Shown: in pieces, positions 25,944 through 35,858 of the stretch | How the letters are laid out: each line of letters starts with the position of its first letter | How positions within the stretch are numbered: the stretch's first letter is position 1 | Assembly (NCBI GenBank): GCA_963765875.1 | Contig: CAVXYK010000021.1 | Location: 124,001-188,000 of the forward strand | Source: JAWKOK01 sp963765875 | Lineage (GTDB): Bacteria; Chloroflexota; Anaerolineae; Caldilineales; Caldilineaceae | DNA length: 64,000 bases | Reading direction: 5' to 3' | The notes under the pieces: generated by a model | The model's input: the letters and a program-made list of their open reading frames with translations, nothing else | The model's database searches: none | What the model was told of the DNA's origin: nothing | Position numbers and translations under genes: made by a program

Positions 25944-26185
25944 TTGAAGGCCCGGGTTGGCAATGGGCGCAGTCGGGGTTCAGTCGGAGGTCAGCCGGCA
26001 GTCAACATCCGCTGACTTACCGCCGAGCGTGCCGATGGCGCAGCGCCCACCGACCGATTGCCGCCTTACCGGACCAACTGCCTACACTTATCCCACATGC
26101 TGAACGGATTCTGTGACAAGTGGCACAGATTTGTCCTCACGGACGTTTCTCATAACCGTAAGGTCGTATTTGTTGTGTGCCGAGG
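25944..26185. other. Intergenic region, no gene seen
   Basis: Between the PP2C-like gene and the LCP promoter; it carries short direct TCAGTCGG-type motifs but no clear gene or terminator. Confidence 0.45.
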
Positions 26186-26216
26186 TTGCCACTAGGAATT
26201 ATGGCTATGCTATAAT
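26186..26216 (+). promoter_or_regulatory. Promoter of the LCP gene
   Basis: TTGCCA, 19-bp spacer and a perfect TATAAT preceded by TGC (extended -10). The start codon is about 70 bp downstream. Confidence 0.6.
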
Positions 26217-26284
26217 CGGCGTTGGTTGGCAATGGTTTTCCTTGCTTCAGACACGTTTAGACGGTTTTGCCGAAGATAGTAGAA

Positions 26285-27743
26285 ATGGCTGAAGACCACA
26301 ATTTTCATCACGTAGGCCATCCGAATGGCATAGATAGCCCACAGAAGACCAGGCGCCGACGGCGACTGATCGTCTCTGCTGTGCTGATCTACATGGTTGC
26401 GATCCTGGTTGTGGCTGGCGCGGCAAGCACCAGGCTGCATGACTGGGCGCAGGCCCGCATCATAGACTCGGCGGCCGCGTTCCGTGTCGCAGCCTTTCGG
26501 GCCATTGATAATACGGTTGCCGTGAAGATCGCTCCCTCCTTTGATGTCGCGTCCCAAGGAGAAGCGGTTGCGACCATGAACGAGCCGATCGAGCAGTCGA
26601 GAGCCCCGCGCAGATCCCATCAACATCTTACTGATTGGCACAGATGCCCGACCGGACGACGAAGGCCCGCCGCTGACTGACACATTGATCCTGATCTCGC
26701 TGGATCCAGAGACGGGCGCGGCGGGCATGTTGTCGCTTCCGCGTGATCTATGGGTGCCGATTCCCGGAATGGGTGTCACCACCAAGATCAACACTGCGTA
26801 CAGAATGGGCGAATTCGACAATTATCCCGGTGGTGGCGCTCAGCTGATCAAGGACACAATCAGCAGCTTCATCGGTGAGCCAGTGCCATACTATGTGAGC
26901 GTCAGCTTTGACGGTTTCGTTGAGATCATGGATTTGATCGAGGGCGTGGAAATCGTGCTGCCCGTGGAGATCCATGATGAGCAATACCCGACAGCCGACT
27001 ACGGTGTTCAGACTTTTCACCTGGATGCAGGCCGGCAGCACCTCGATGGGGAGACGGCGCTCAAGTATGCGCGGACGCGCAACGTTGATAGCGATTATGG
27101 GCGAGCAAGGCGACAGCAGGAGCTGATTCGCGCCGTGGTCGACAAAGTGACGCGGGCTGATATGCTGCCGACGCTGCTCGCCAAAGCGCCGCGCATGCTC
27201 TACACAATGCGCAGCAGCATCGACACGGATATGCCGATGGCCGCCCAACTCGAACTGGCCAACTATTTTAATGACAATTCCATTACTGAGATTCGACAGT
27301 TGGTGTTGGATGGGCGGTACGGCGAAGAGACGTACAGTGAAGAGGGCGCCTGGATTCTGCTGCCGGATCGTGCCAAAGTGCGCGTGGCGCTCGATGCGTT
27401 CTTCAAGCCCGCTGCGCCGGGTGTGGCTTCCACCGGTTCGGACAATTTGGGTTGGGTCCGGATCGAGGTCCTGAATGGCACGGATCAGCCCGGTGTGGCG
27501 GCTCGAACGCGTGATCTATTGCAGGCTCAGGGATGGCAGGTTGTCGCTATCGGCGATGCTGACCGCAGTGATTACGGCCATACGTTGATCGTCAACTATG
27601 GTGTACCCGACAAGCTTGTCGACAGAGTGAGCGGCGATCTGTTGCTGGATCCTCAGCTTACCCGCCTGGCCGGTCTGGATTCAGCGGCGCCCATCGATAT
27701 GCGCATCGTGGTCGGTGAAGATTTCTTGGATAAGCTCAACTAA
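26285..27743 (+). CDS. LytR-CpsA-Psr (LCP) family protein, one frameshift
   Basis: LCP proteins attach anionic glycopolymers to peptidoglycan from the outer face of the membrane. The N-terminal part (26285 to about 26600) has an Arg-rich start and one membrane segment ('LIVSAVLIYMVAILVVAG'). The LCP domain begins in the next frame at about 26610 with 'ADPINILLIGTDARPDDEG', then 'LISLDPETGAAGMLSLPRDL' and 'ALKYARTRNVDSDYGRARRQ', the conserved Arg-rich site. A LytR_C domain ('WVRIEVLNGTDQPGVAARTR') closes the protein. One extra base between about 26580 and 26612 (a CCCC run lies here) shifts the frame. Everything else is intact, so this is either a sequencing error or a recent mutation. The TAA stop lies inside a repeat element. 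Confidence 0.85.
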
Positions 27744-27877
27744 GTAGAAGTCTGCAAGTGGTTACAGAAGATGCCGGGGACTTCCCGATGCTGAAACCTC
27801 AGAATCATGGTCAACTCACTCGCTTTGTTGCCTAAGTCACTGGCACTTTTTTGCACAACCGACAGATGCTTACTTAG
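27740..27877. repeat. CTAAGTA-ended inverted-repeat element, copy 1
   Basis: Starts CTAAGTAGAAGTCTG and ends GATGCTTACTTAG. Internal arms GCCGGGGACTT and AAGTCACTGGC (the second diverged) form a stem. It is about 90% alike to 30988-31125 in the opposite orientation. Its first bases supply the stop codon of the LCP gene. Confidence 0.8.
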
Positions 27878-27896
27878 ATTCTGTCGACCTTTTTCA

Positions 27897-27992
27897 CTGG
27901 GATGAATCCCGCTGTGAACATCGAAGAGCCGCTGAGGCGGCTAGATTGGAGTGCCTGAGGGCGCTTCCACCGTTGGTTGCCGGCTTCAGCCG
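27897..27992. repeat. Palindromic repeat of the AACATCGAAAAGCCGC family, copy 1
   Basis: Carries 'GTGAACATCGAAGAGCCGCT' and 'GTGCCTGAGGGCGCTT' in the same order as 41041-41137 and, inverted, 56168-56264. It is the most diverged of the three. Confidence 0.65.
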
Positions 27993-28024
27993 TTGCTGCT
28001 GACCAAACGCAGACGGAGCCGAGC

Positions 28025-29014
28025 ATGTTTGATTCTATGAAGCGCCCTCTTTCTTTGTCGGTTATTGGCCTCGCCGGTATTTGCGCAGCTGTCGGCGTCT
28101 ACCACCTATTTCGGATTCGCCTGCCGAAAATTGTGCGTGTTCCTCAACCCACGACCACCTACGATGAAGCGTGTGCTCGGTTGAAAGCGCTGCAGGCCCT
28201 GGATGACCAGCGAGTCAATGTTCGCTGCCAGACGCTACTGCTCGATCATGGCCGAAAGACCGAGCACGTGACTCTCCTGCTTCACGGCTTTACGAACTGT
28301 CCCTACCAATTTCTAGAGTTGGGCCGGCAACTACACGCTGCAGGCCATACTGTGTTGATTCCCCGCTTCCCACACCATGGTCTCGAACCCATGGCTGATG
28401 ATCACGGGGGTCTGAGCGCTGAAGCCCTCTTCGTGCTGGCCGATGGCGCGGTCGATATCGCGTGCGGCCTGGGGAATAGGGTCACCGTATGCGGCCTCTC
28501 GCTTGGCGGTGCGCTGTCGACCTGGGTGGCGCAGAACCGGCCCGAAGTTGGCCGTGTTGTTGCATTGTCACCAGCCTTAAGCATCCAATTGGTGCCGGAC
28601 GGCTGGGAACGTCCCCTCTCCAACCTGCTGAGTATTCTACCCAGTTTCTTTGTTTGGTGGGACCCTTCTCTTCGTAGACCGCTGCCGGGCAGGGAACATC
28701 AGTATCCGAGGTTCGCGTCCAGGGGCGTTGCTACGATTCTTCGATTGGGGCAGATTGTCGCCTATGAGGCGCGACGGGCCAAGCCGGCGGCACGCTCAAT
28801 CGTGATTGTGAACAACCCGGCGGATGAAGTAGTCGATCAGGCGTTCACCGCAGAAGTCATTGAGGCGTGGAAAACCTACCATGGGACGGTAGAGATCTAT
28901 GATCTACCCGGTGATCTGCTGCTGCCCCATGACTACATTGATCCCACCCAGCCGGATCAACAGGTGGACAACGTCTATCCATTGCTGTTGCAGCTACTGG
29001 TTGAAGATCGGTAG
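28025..29014 (+). CDS. Membrane-anchored alpha/beta hydrolase (carboxylesterase-like)
   Basis: A 329-aa protein with a short hydrophobic N-terminus ('LSLSVIGLAGICAAVGVYH') that may anchor it in the membrane. The hydrolase fold shows the oxyanion segment 'LLLHGFTNCPYQFLELG', the nucleophile elbow 'VCGLSLGGALS' (GxSxG), the acid residue region 'VNNPADEVVD' and a plausible catalytic His in 'DLLLPHDYID'. All three triad candidates are present. Substrate is unknown; lipid or ester hydrolysis is likely. ATG 28025 was chosen because it begins just before the hydrophobic segment; the upstream part falls into repeat-derived sequence. Confidence 0.85.
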   Translation: MFDSMKRPLSLSVIGLAGICAAVGVYHLFRIRLPKIVRVPQPTTTYDEACARLKALQALDDQRVNVRCQTLLLDHGRKTEHVTLLLHGFTNCPYQFLELGRQLHAAGHTVLIPRFPHHGLEPMADDHGGLSAEALFVLADGAVDIACGLGNRVTVCGLSLGGALSTWVAQNRPEVGRVVALSPALSIQLVPDGWERPLSNLLSILPSFFVWWDPSLRRPLPGREHQYPRFASRGVATILRLGQIVAYEARRAKPAARSIVIVNNPADEVVDQAFTAEVIEAWKTYHGTVEIYDLPGDLLLPHDYIDPTQPDQQVDNVYPLLLQLLVEDR

Positions 29015-29023
29015 CAAACGAAT

Positions 29024-29065
29024 GAGCCGGCTGCGTAGAGCCTTTTTCGCTTTTGCGGTAGAGTC
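29024..29065. repeat. Possible 42-bp relic of the GACTC MITE family
   Basis: TTTTGCGGTAGAGTC matches the right end of the brnT MITE, and a 7-bp direct repeat AACGAAT flanks the unit (29017-29023 and 29066-29072). The left end is poorly conserved. Confidence 0.4.
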
Positions 29066-29080
29066 AACGAATTGAAACGA

Positions 29081-29119
29081 AAAGGCGGACGCTCCACCGA
29101 TTGGAGCGTCCGCCTTTTT
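29081..29119. terminator. Bidirectional terminator between convergent genes
   Basis: Perfect 16-bp arms AAAGGCGGACGCTCCA and inverse with a 5-nt loop. A T-run follows on the plus strand (CCTTTTTC) and an A/T run on the minus strand. Confidence 0.85.
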
Positions 29120-29134
29120 CTGTGATAATTTTCG

Positions 29135-30763
29135 CTACCAGGCCATCTGTTGGATGTTTGCAGGATCTGCGGGATCCTGGTAGACGATGCCGAATTGGAA
29201 TCCCTGCGCTCGATAACCGTCTGAATCGAATTCCTCGGTGACGGGGCTGCCCAGGCTGTTGGCCCGGGCATATACCGCTAGGTCAGAGTTGCTGGAGCTG
29301 TCAATGCCCAGTTTGCTCCATGCCGACTGGCGCACCCGCGTCGGCTTGGCTGGCCCGGCTGACCGGTCTGAGACGCCATGCCCGCTTTCGGGCTGCTGTG
29401 GGGTCCGCTCCGTCGTTGTGGATGGCCGGGCAGGCGCACTGGCCACGAAGGGCATGTAGATGTTGTAGCCGCCCGTTTGCGGTTTGTCGGGCTTTTCCGG
29501 CAATTCACGATCTTCTCGCTTGACCGCCTGCCAAACAACGAATGTGGAGATATGATTCTTGGCCGGGAGGCCGCCGCCGCAGACGACTTCACTGCCGCCG
29601 ACCGGCATCCAACACCAAGGGCCTGATTCACCTCGTTCGGGTACGTAGCTGCTTCCCGGCCCGATGGGGATGTTGATCCACCCAGAATGCTCTTTGGTCT
29701 CTCGCTCGACGAATCCAGTGTATTCGGGATCGTTGAGCATCTCGAAACCGTCCGACCAGTAGACAATATCCTTCAGGCGCAAGAGTTCGCCATCCAAACC
29801 ATACACCGCGGCAAAGAGATGGTGATCCGCCCCGGCATCATCGAAGTAGTCGGGCGCTCCAAAGGGCTTCAGGTATTCATCTCGTGCCCATTGGGGAATG
29901 GATCCATAATCATCCCCTGGTTCCCATGAACCGTTATGGGTCGTAAAGATGTCTTTCACCATGTAGACAACTTCGGCATCGTCCGCAACAGTGACCTGGT
30001 CCAATCCATTAATGGATAGATTGAACTGTTCGACCCAGGGGCTGATGCGCCGTTCAAACGGTGGAGCAATCTCGTCCTCTGGATCGGTCGTTCCGCCCTC
30101 TTCGGGATCGGTGGTCTCGCCTTCATCCGGGTCAGTGACTTCGCCCTCTTCGGGATCAGTGGCTTCGCCCTCCTCTGGATCCGTGACCTCCTGATCGGTC
30201 TCCTCCTCCAGGTCGTCACGCTTGACGGCCTGCCAGACGACGAATGTGGAGAGGTGGTGGTTGGCAGGAAGTCCACCCCCGCATATCACCTCTGAGGCAC
30301 CGGCCGGCGCCCAGCACCATGGACCTGATTCGCCCCGTTCCGGCACAAAGGAACTGCCGCCGGCCATGAACATATTGGCCCAGCCTGAGCTCTCTTTTGT
30401 CTGTTCATCCACATATCCGTCATAGTCCGGATCGCCGAGGCGGTCGTAGCCGTCAGACCAGTAGGCAACAGGCTGGTTCTTGACAAACTCGCCGTTCAGG
30501 TCGATGACTGCCGCGAAGAGGTGGTGATCGGCCCCCGCTTCGAGGAATTCCGGTTTCAGATACTCTTCTCTGGCCCACTGGGGCACAGAACCCGGATCAC
30601 CCGATGGCTCCCACGAGCCGTTCATGGTCGTAAAAACATCCTTGATCAGATACACGACATCACTGTCCGGATCGGGATCGTCTGGCCGATCGTCCAGCGA
30701 TTTGATCTGCAAGTTGTAGTGGTCTACCCAGTCACTGGTACGACGTTCGATGGCTGACTTCAT
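29135..30763 (-). CDS. Protein with two copies of an unrecognised ~165-aa domain joined by acidic repeats
   Basis: A 542-aa protein I cannot assign. Two homologous domains (residues ~1-165 and ~210-385) share 'VVYLIKDVFTTMNGSWEP' against 'VVYMVKDIFTTHNGSWEP', 'GADHHLFAAV', 'YWSDG', 'PERGESGPWCW' and 'VCGGGLPA..H.STFVVWQA'. They are linked by about five copies of a T-D-P-E-E-G-E type repeat. A C-terminal tail holds 'YNIYMPFVAS' and a Pro/Thr-rich stretch. The conserved Trp, His and Cys positions suggest a structured, perhaps metal- or sugar-binding domain. There is no signal peptide, so the start matters: ATG 30763 has a perfect GGAGGAG 7 bp upstream, against an unsupported frame reaching 30982. 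Confidence 0.8.
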   Translation of the reverse strand: MKSAIERRTSDWVDHYNLQIKSLDDRPDDPDPDSDVVYLIKDVFTTMNGSWEPSGDPGSVPQWAREEYLKPEFLEAGADHHLFAAVIDLNGEFVKNQPVAYWSDGYDRLGDPDYDGYVDEQTKESSGWANMFMAGGSSFVPERGESGPWCWAPAGASEVICGGGLPANHHLSTFVVWQAVKRDDLEEETDQEVTDPEEGEATDPEEGEVTDPDEGETTDPEEGGTTDPEDEIAPPFERRISPWVEQFNLSINGLDQVTVADDAEVVYMVKDIFTTHNGSWEPGDDYGSIPQWARDEYLKPFGAPDYFDDAGADHHLFAAVYGLDGELLRLKDIVYWSDGFEMLNDPEYTGFVERETKEHSGWINIPIGPGSSYVPERGESGPWCWMPVGGSEVVCGGGLPAKNHISTFVVWQAVKREDRELPEKPDKPQTGGYNIYMPFVASAPARPSTTTERTPQQPESGHGVSDRSAGPAKPTRVRQSAWSKLGIDSSSNSDLAVYARANSLGSPVTEEFDSDGYRAQGFQFGIVYQDPADPANIQQMAW

Positions 30764-30987
30764 TGTGTCTCCTCCTCCATTGCTGCCGGGTTGATCTGAT
30801 ACGAACCGACTGCAATGGACTTCTCTGGTGTTGAGCTTCGACGTGAGCGCTGTTGAAGAAATGGCGGTTCTTTGGAATCTCAAAGGTGCAAGCCATCTTC
30901 CAGGAAGATTCCCTGTCAGCCCCGAATTCCCGAAGAACCTGAAGAATGATGTTACGGTAACTTGATCGGACATCCTGAACACTGAGT

Positions 30988-31125
30988 CTAGGCAAGCATC
31001 TATCGGTTGTGCAAAAAAGTGCCGGGGACTTAGGCAACAGAGCGAGTGAGCTGAGCCTGATTTTGAGGTTTCAGCATCGGGAAGTCCCCGGCACTTTCTG
31101 TAGCGACTTTCAGACTTCTACTTAG
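30988..31125. repeat. CTAAGTA-ended inverted-repeat element, copy 2 (inverted)
   Basis: Inverted near-copy of 27740-27877, with perfect internal arms AAGTGCCGGGGACTT and AAGTCCCCGGCACTT. Its outer edge supplies the TAA stop codon of the GH20 gene (31124-31122). Confidence 0.82.
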
Positions 31126-32714
31126 TCCAGAGGCCGGTAGTTGACTTCCAGACTATCAAGCCGTTGCATGTGAGTCCGCAGTCGGTCTACGAAATCTTCG
31201 TAGGATCGACGCTGAGTATGTGACCAAACGGCTTCTGCCGTGGCGCAAAGACGAGGGAACGCCATATACTCGACTTCTCTGTTGGTGGGCATGTATTCGG
31301 TCCACAGCTGGCACTGACCACCCATGATATGTTTCGTTTCTTCCGCCGTCAGTCCATCAGGGACTGGCTCAAATTCATAGGCTTTGGCGAGCGTAACGCT
31401 GTTGCCGATGTTGAGCGGTTCGGTGGACGGATCACCCTGGCAATAGTCGAAGTAGGTCCAGGCTGTCGGCGCCATGACGACGTCGTGGCGAGCACGCGCC
31501 GCAGCAATGCCGCCCTCCATGCCTCGCCAGGACATGACTGAGGCGCCCGGGGCCAGGCCGCCCTCCAGAATTTCATCCCAGCCGATCAGGCGTCGTCCCT
31601 TTCTTGTGATGAAGTCATCCATCTGTCGGATGAACCAGCTTTGCAGCTCATCGACACTGGATAGGCCCAGTTCAGCCATGCGATCCTGGGCCGCTCGGCT
31701 CTCTTCCCACTCGCGTTTGAGCGCTTCATCGCCGCCCACATGGATGAACTCACCGGGGAACAGCTCCATGACTTCCTCAAGCACGCCTTGCATGAATTCG
31801 ACGGTTGATTGCTGCGGATTCAGGATGTGCTGGCTGATTCCCCAGATGCATCGAGGTTGGATCAGCATGGGCAGATTGCCCAACGCCGGATAGGCGCTGA
31901 TGGCTGCATCCATGTGGCCGGGCATGTCGATCTCCGGCACGATGATGATGTGACGGGCCTGGGCATAGGCGACGATCTCACGAATGTCGTCCTGGGTGTA
32001 GAAGCCGCCGTGGGGCACGTCGTCAAATCGGTGGGGCCAAGCCGCATAGTGTCCAGCCAGTGTGTAGGGCCGCATCGAGCCATGGGTCGTCAATCGCGGA
32101 TAACGCTTGATCTCGATCCGCCAGCCCTGATCTTCAGTCAAGTGCCAGTGAAAATGGTTCATCTTGTGCAGGGCCAACAGGTCGATGAACCTCAGGATAA
32201 ATTCCTTGGGCATGAAGTGTCGTCCGACGTCGAGCATGGCCCCACGCCAGCTGAAGCGGGGCTGGTCCTCGATATGGGCGCACGGAATCGACCAGCCAGT
32301 CGAGCCAGCGCGATCTTCGGCGCCCCCATCTCTAGCATCCCCGCCCATGGCATCCCAATCACCAAAGACAGCCGGCGGCAAGAGCTGCAGCAGCGTTTGG
32401 CAGCCGTAGAATAGACCTGTTTGCGTCGGCGCACGCAGGTCAACGCCCGGCGGTCTGACATCGAGTGCATAGCCCTCATCGCCCAGATGGTCTAGGTCGT
32501 CGGTGATACGCATGCGTATCACGTTTTCCGCACGATTATCAGACTGAATCTTGAGACCGTATCCCGTCGGCGGGCCTAGAGATTCAACTAATATTTCCGC
32601 CGTCTGGCGGCTTGGGGCATCAGCGTCGAGGGTGGTTTCGGCGTTGAGGACAAACTCTCCTGCATGTTCGACTAGCGTAGCCGGCGCCGGAATGATTGAG
32701 ATTTGATTGGGCAT
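31122..32714 (-). CDS. Beta-N-acetylhexosaminidase (GH20)
   Basis: A 530-aa GH20 enzyme removing terminal GlcNAc/GalNAc residues by substrate-assisted catalysis. The N-terminal ~130 residues are the non-catalytic GH20b-type domain. The barrel follows: 'FSWRGAMLDVGRHFMP', 'MNHFHWHLTEDQGWRIEIK', 'HIIIVPEIDMPGHMDAA' and the catalytic Asp-Glu pair in 'FIHVGGDEALKREWEES'. 'YFDYCQGD' and 'WTEYM' complete the active-site cleft. No signal peptide is present, so it probably works inside the cell on imported oligosaccharides or recycled wall fragments. It may do so without close partners; both flanks are unrelated genes. Confidence 0.93.
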   Translation of the reverse strand: MPNQISIIPAPATLVEHAGEFVLNAETTLDADAPSRQTAEILVESLGPPTGYGLKIQSDNRAENVIRMRITDDLDHLGDEGYALDVRPPGVDLRAPTQTGLFYGCQTLLQLLPPAVFGDWDAMGGDARDGGAEDRAGSTGWSIPCAHIEDQPRFSWRGAMLDVGRHFMPKEFILRFIDLLALHKMNHFHWHLTEDQGWRIEIKRYPRLTTHGSMRPYTLAGHYAAWPHRFDDVPHGGFYTQDDIREIVAYAQARHIIIVPEIDMPGHMDAAISAYPALGNLPMLIQPRCIWGISQHILNPQQSTVEFMQGVLEEVMELFPGEFIHVGGDEALKREWEESRAAQDRMAELGLSSVDELQSWFIRQMDDFITRKGRRLIGWDEILEGGLAPGASVMSWRGMEGGIAAARARHDVVMAPTAWTYFDYCQGDPSTEPLNIGNSVTLAKAYEFEPVPDGLTAEETKHIMGGQCQLWTEYMPTNREVEYMAFPRLCATAEAVWSHTQRRSYEDFVDRLRTHMQRLDSLEVNYRPLD

Positions 32715-32758
32715 GGTGATCCCCTTTGATCATTGGATTGTTGCGACCAGTTGTTTCT

Positions 32759-32787
32759 ATTGTAGCTCAAGAACGATGACGCGTAAA
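32759..32787 (-). promoter_or_regulatory. Candidate promoter of the GH20 gene
   Basis: On the minus strand TTTACG, a 17-bp spacer and TACAAT, about 45 bp upstream of the ATG. Confidence 0.5.
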
Positions 32788-32845
32788 TGGACACACGAAT
32801 TCTGCGCATATGCACCCGCATTTCGCATAGCAAGTTGCGAGTAGA

Positions 32846-35532
32846 TCAATGATCGACCTGTTTCTCCGTCAGCTTCTCGGCGGCATCGACCATCTCGGGC
32901 AATTCAAGATGCCTGAAGATATCCGCAGCGCGGCCTGCTGCTTCATTTGCGTCCGCTGGAGCCGGACCGGATTGGCGGATCTCGGCCAGCTTCAGCCATG
33001 CGTAGCCTTCAATGAAGATGTCTTCGTTCTCTTGGGCGCGTGAACAACACTGGCGCAAGAGCTCCTGCGCGTCCTTGGAACGATCTTGCGCATGGCGGAT
33101 TAGGGCCAAGGTGTAGAGGGCATAGGGCAGGGCCATCGGTTCTTCTTGTTCGATGGCGACGCTGGCGTAGCGTTCAGCTTCTGCTTCGTCACCTAGCTCG
33201 AATGAGGCTTCCGCCAGATTGCAGGCGGTGGCGGCAGTCCCATGTGTGTGTCTGATCTGACGATAGAAGTCGAATGCCGGTTGCCCGGTTGCCAACACGT
33301 CAGAAAAGCGCCCGCGTCCAGATAGTTGGCCGCCATGTTGCTCCGAACCAGGGCTACTTTGACGAGGTCGCCGATCTGTTGATAGTAGACGATGGACTGA
33401 TCTGCATGTTGAAGCGCTTTCTCTAACTCGCCGCGGCGGCCAAAGAGGTTGCTCAGACACCGGTTGATCTCCGCCAGACTGACGTCGTCGTCTAGCGCTT
33501 CGGCCAGTTCAAGCGCTGTACTGTAGTGACGTTGCGCTGCTGAAAGATTGCCCTGCTCCTCAAGGACCAGGCCCTGAAAATGTTCGGTCTGGCAGCGGGC
33601 CTGTTGAACCGCACGTTGCGCATGTCCGATCTGACGTTGACGTACATGCACCATGCCTCGTCGTACCTGTAACTCCACCATCTGTTGTTGCAGGCGTGCA
33701 GCGGTCGCCAGACTATCAGCGTAGCTCGCCAGTGCCTGGTCAAAACGGCCCAAAGCATCCTCAAAGTCGCCGCTCAGGCGCTGGGCTTCCATTGCCAACT
33801 CGCTCGGCTCCTCGCTGCGCCAGTCGGTCTGTTCCAGCATGTCGAGTCCGGACCGAAGATCGCCGCTCAGTTGGAAGAGCTCGGCGCGTAGCACATCGAG
33901 CGTGAGCCGAACCTTGCGACTCAGTCGTGCGCCTGAAACATTGTTGAAGATGACCGTGGCCATCGCCGCGCTACCCCGTTCGATCTCTTGACTGCGATGG
34001 GGAAACCAGGTCTTGACGGCCAGCTCGGGCAGGTCAGCCTTTTGGAAATGGTAGGCGGCCATGGTGTAATCGCCCAGCGCCGCGCTGATGCCGGCTGCCT
34101 GTTGATGCAGGCGCTCGCGCTGTTCGGCTGAGAGTGTACGGTAGAGCACGGTGCGAACGGACGGCAAGAGCGATACACTACCCGTGTCGTCCTGATAGAG
34201 CAGATGGCGTGTTGTCAACGCCTCTAATACTTCAGCAGACCAAAACCCGCCCGGCGCCCACGCCGGATAGACGCAAAGCGCATGCATGGCCTCACGCTCC
34301 TCTTTGCCAAGGCGCAACCACAATAGATTGAGAAAGCTGTCGAATGAGTGGACATCCTCTGCTCGTTCGCCGAGAATGCTCTCCAATGATTCGCCGCGGT
34401 GCAGCAGGTCCATGCAGAGCCAGAGCAGCCTCGGGTTGCCGCCGGTGGCGTTTTGAAGGTCTCGTCTCTCTTCTATTGTGAGACGAATCTGCTGCTCTTG
34501 AAATAGTTGATCGACAGCGTCGTCATCTAGACCGGTGAGCGTCATATAGGTGTGTGCCGCCAGCCCGACGCGCTGTCCGACCAGCAGCATCGGCGTCACA
34601 TCCTGCAAGCCGGCAATGAATTCTTGCAGCGCCCTGTATCCGCCTTCACTGTCGCTCCATTGATCGACTTCGTCCAGAATCAGAAGCGGTCGCTGAGACG
34701 CAAGTTCGGTCAGATCGCGATGGACCAGGGTCAGGAGCAAGGCCGTATCTTCCAACTGGCCCTTGCTGGCTGCCAGCGCTCGCCAGAGTAGATCTTGGCC
34801 GTTCTGATGCAGAAAGCCGCCGATGGTGAATAGGAACTGGTAGAGGCCATCGTTGAGTTCGGGCCGTACTGTAAACCAGAGAATCGCAGGAGAGGGCCAC
34901 TCGTCTGCGATGCTGGCGGCAAGGCTTGTTTTGCCGATGCCACTCAAGCCGCTCAAGGCGACGCTTTTTCCGTCATGTAGCGCATCCAGAATGCGTTCCT
35001 GCAACGCAGATCGTCCATTGGATGTCGCTGTCGACGGCGGACGCTCTTGGCGGGCGCCTGGCCGCAAGTGGCGCAGGAGTGAGTCCCCCAGCGCCTCGAT
35101 GGCGCGGTCGACATCTCGGTAGAACTCGGCACGCGACTGCTGCAAGAACTCTTCCCAGATCTGTTGTAGCGAGCGCGGCTGGAAAAAGCGGCGGAAGTAG
35201 CGCAGTTCCAGAATCAAGTAGTTGTAGCGAGGTGTCCCTGGGGCCTGAAGAATGTCTGACCAGTCTGCCTCGATCTCTTCACGACGACGCGGCGGACTGT
35301 CGCCCCAAAGCCCGTCTGCCGCGTCTAGCATGGCCTGGCAGAGGATTTCCCCCCAATGCAATTCACTGTCGCCGCGCTCGGCTGCGTCGGGTCTGATTGA
35401 GGCGTCGTTGGCCCAACCGAGGAAGTAGGCAGTGGCCAGCACAGAGTCTGTTGCCAGGCGGTCGGGATCGTTGTAGTACTTCAGCGCTTGTTTCAGTTGT
35501 TGGTCGAATGGAACTGTTTTTTGTTTGGCCAT
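32846..35532 (-). CDS. STAND-type ATPase with C-terminal TPRs, one frameshift
   Basis: A signal-transduction ATPase of about 890 residues when the frames are joined. Residues 1-175 form an N-terminal domain I do not recognise ('LKYYNDPDRLATDSVLATAY'). The NTPase has a P-loop GLSGIGKT (195-202), Walker B 'LLILDEVDQW' and a winged-helix-like segment, then many TPR-like helices ('ALASYADSLATAARLQQQM', 'LQHADQSIVYYQQIGDL'). STAND proteins bind a trigger through their repeats and oligomerise; roles include transcription control and phage defence. The frame breaks near 33300-33312 ('NYLDAG' to 'FSDVLATGQPAFDFYRQI'); the last ~150 residues are in a second frame. A missing base there would explain it. 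Confidence 0.82.
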
Positions 35533-35671
35533 GAAGTAGGGTTGATCCTATGGCGGGTCGCGAATGTCGATGCCCTCGAATCTTGTTGGCACGCGCAGTG
35601 ATGAGACGTTTCGGGCGAAACTTGAGACATTCGTAAACCCTGACTTGTGTTATTTTTGAGCGCAAGCCTAT

Positions 35672-35700
35672 CCTATACCGGATTCTGAATCTGTCTACAA
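35672..35700 (-). promoter_or_regulatory. Weak promoter candidate for the STAND gene
   Basis: On the minus strand TTGTAG, a 17-bp spacer and TATAGG, about 140 bp upstream of the start codon. Confidence 0.35.
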
Positions 35701-35858
35701 TGGCGTGAGTCGCCCGGGACGCAACAGATTTCGACGAGGCATACGACGACTCTGGCAGCTTGTCGGAGCGACAAAAAATGGGAAGCGGATCATGGCGGAT
35801 ATTCTTCGATTGTTCCTTGGAAATCCGTCAAATCAGCGTCACCCGTGTCCCATGGTTT

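Noticed and set aside
26590..26615. Programmed +1 ribosomal frameshift in the LCP gene
   Set aside because: No recognisable shift site (slow codon, stop or stimulatory hairpin) and several unrelated neighbours have the same kind of single-base break, so read error or mutation is simpler.
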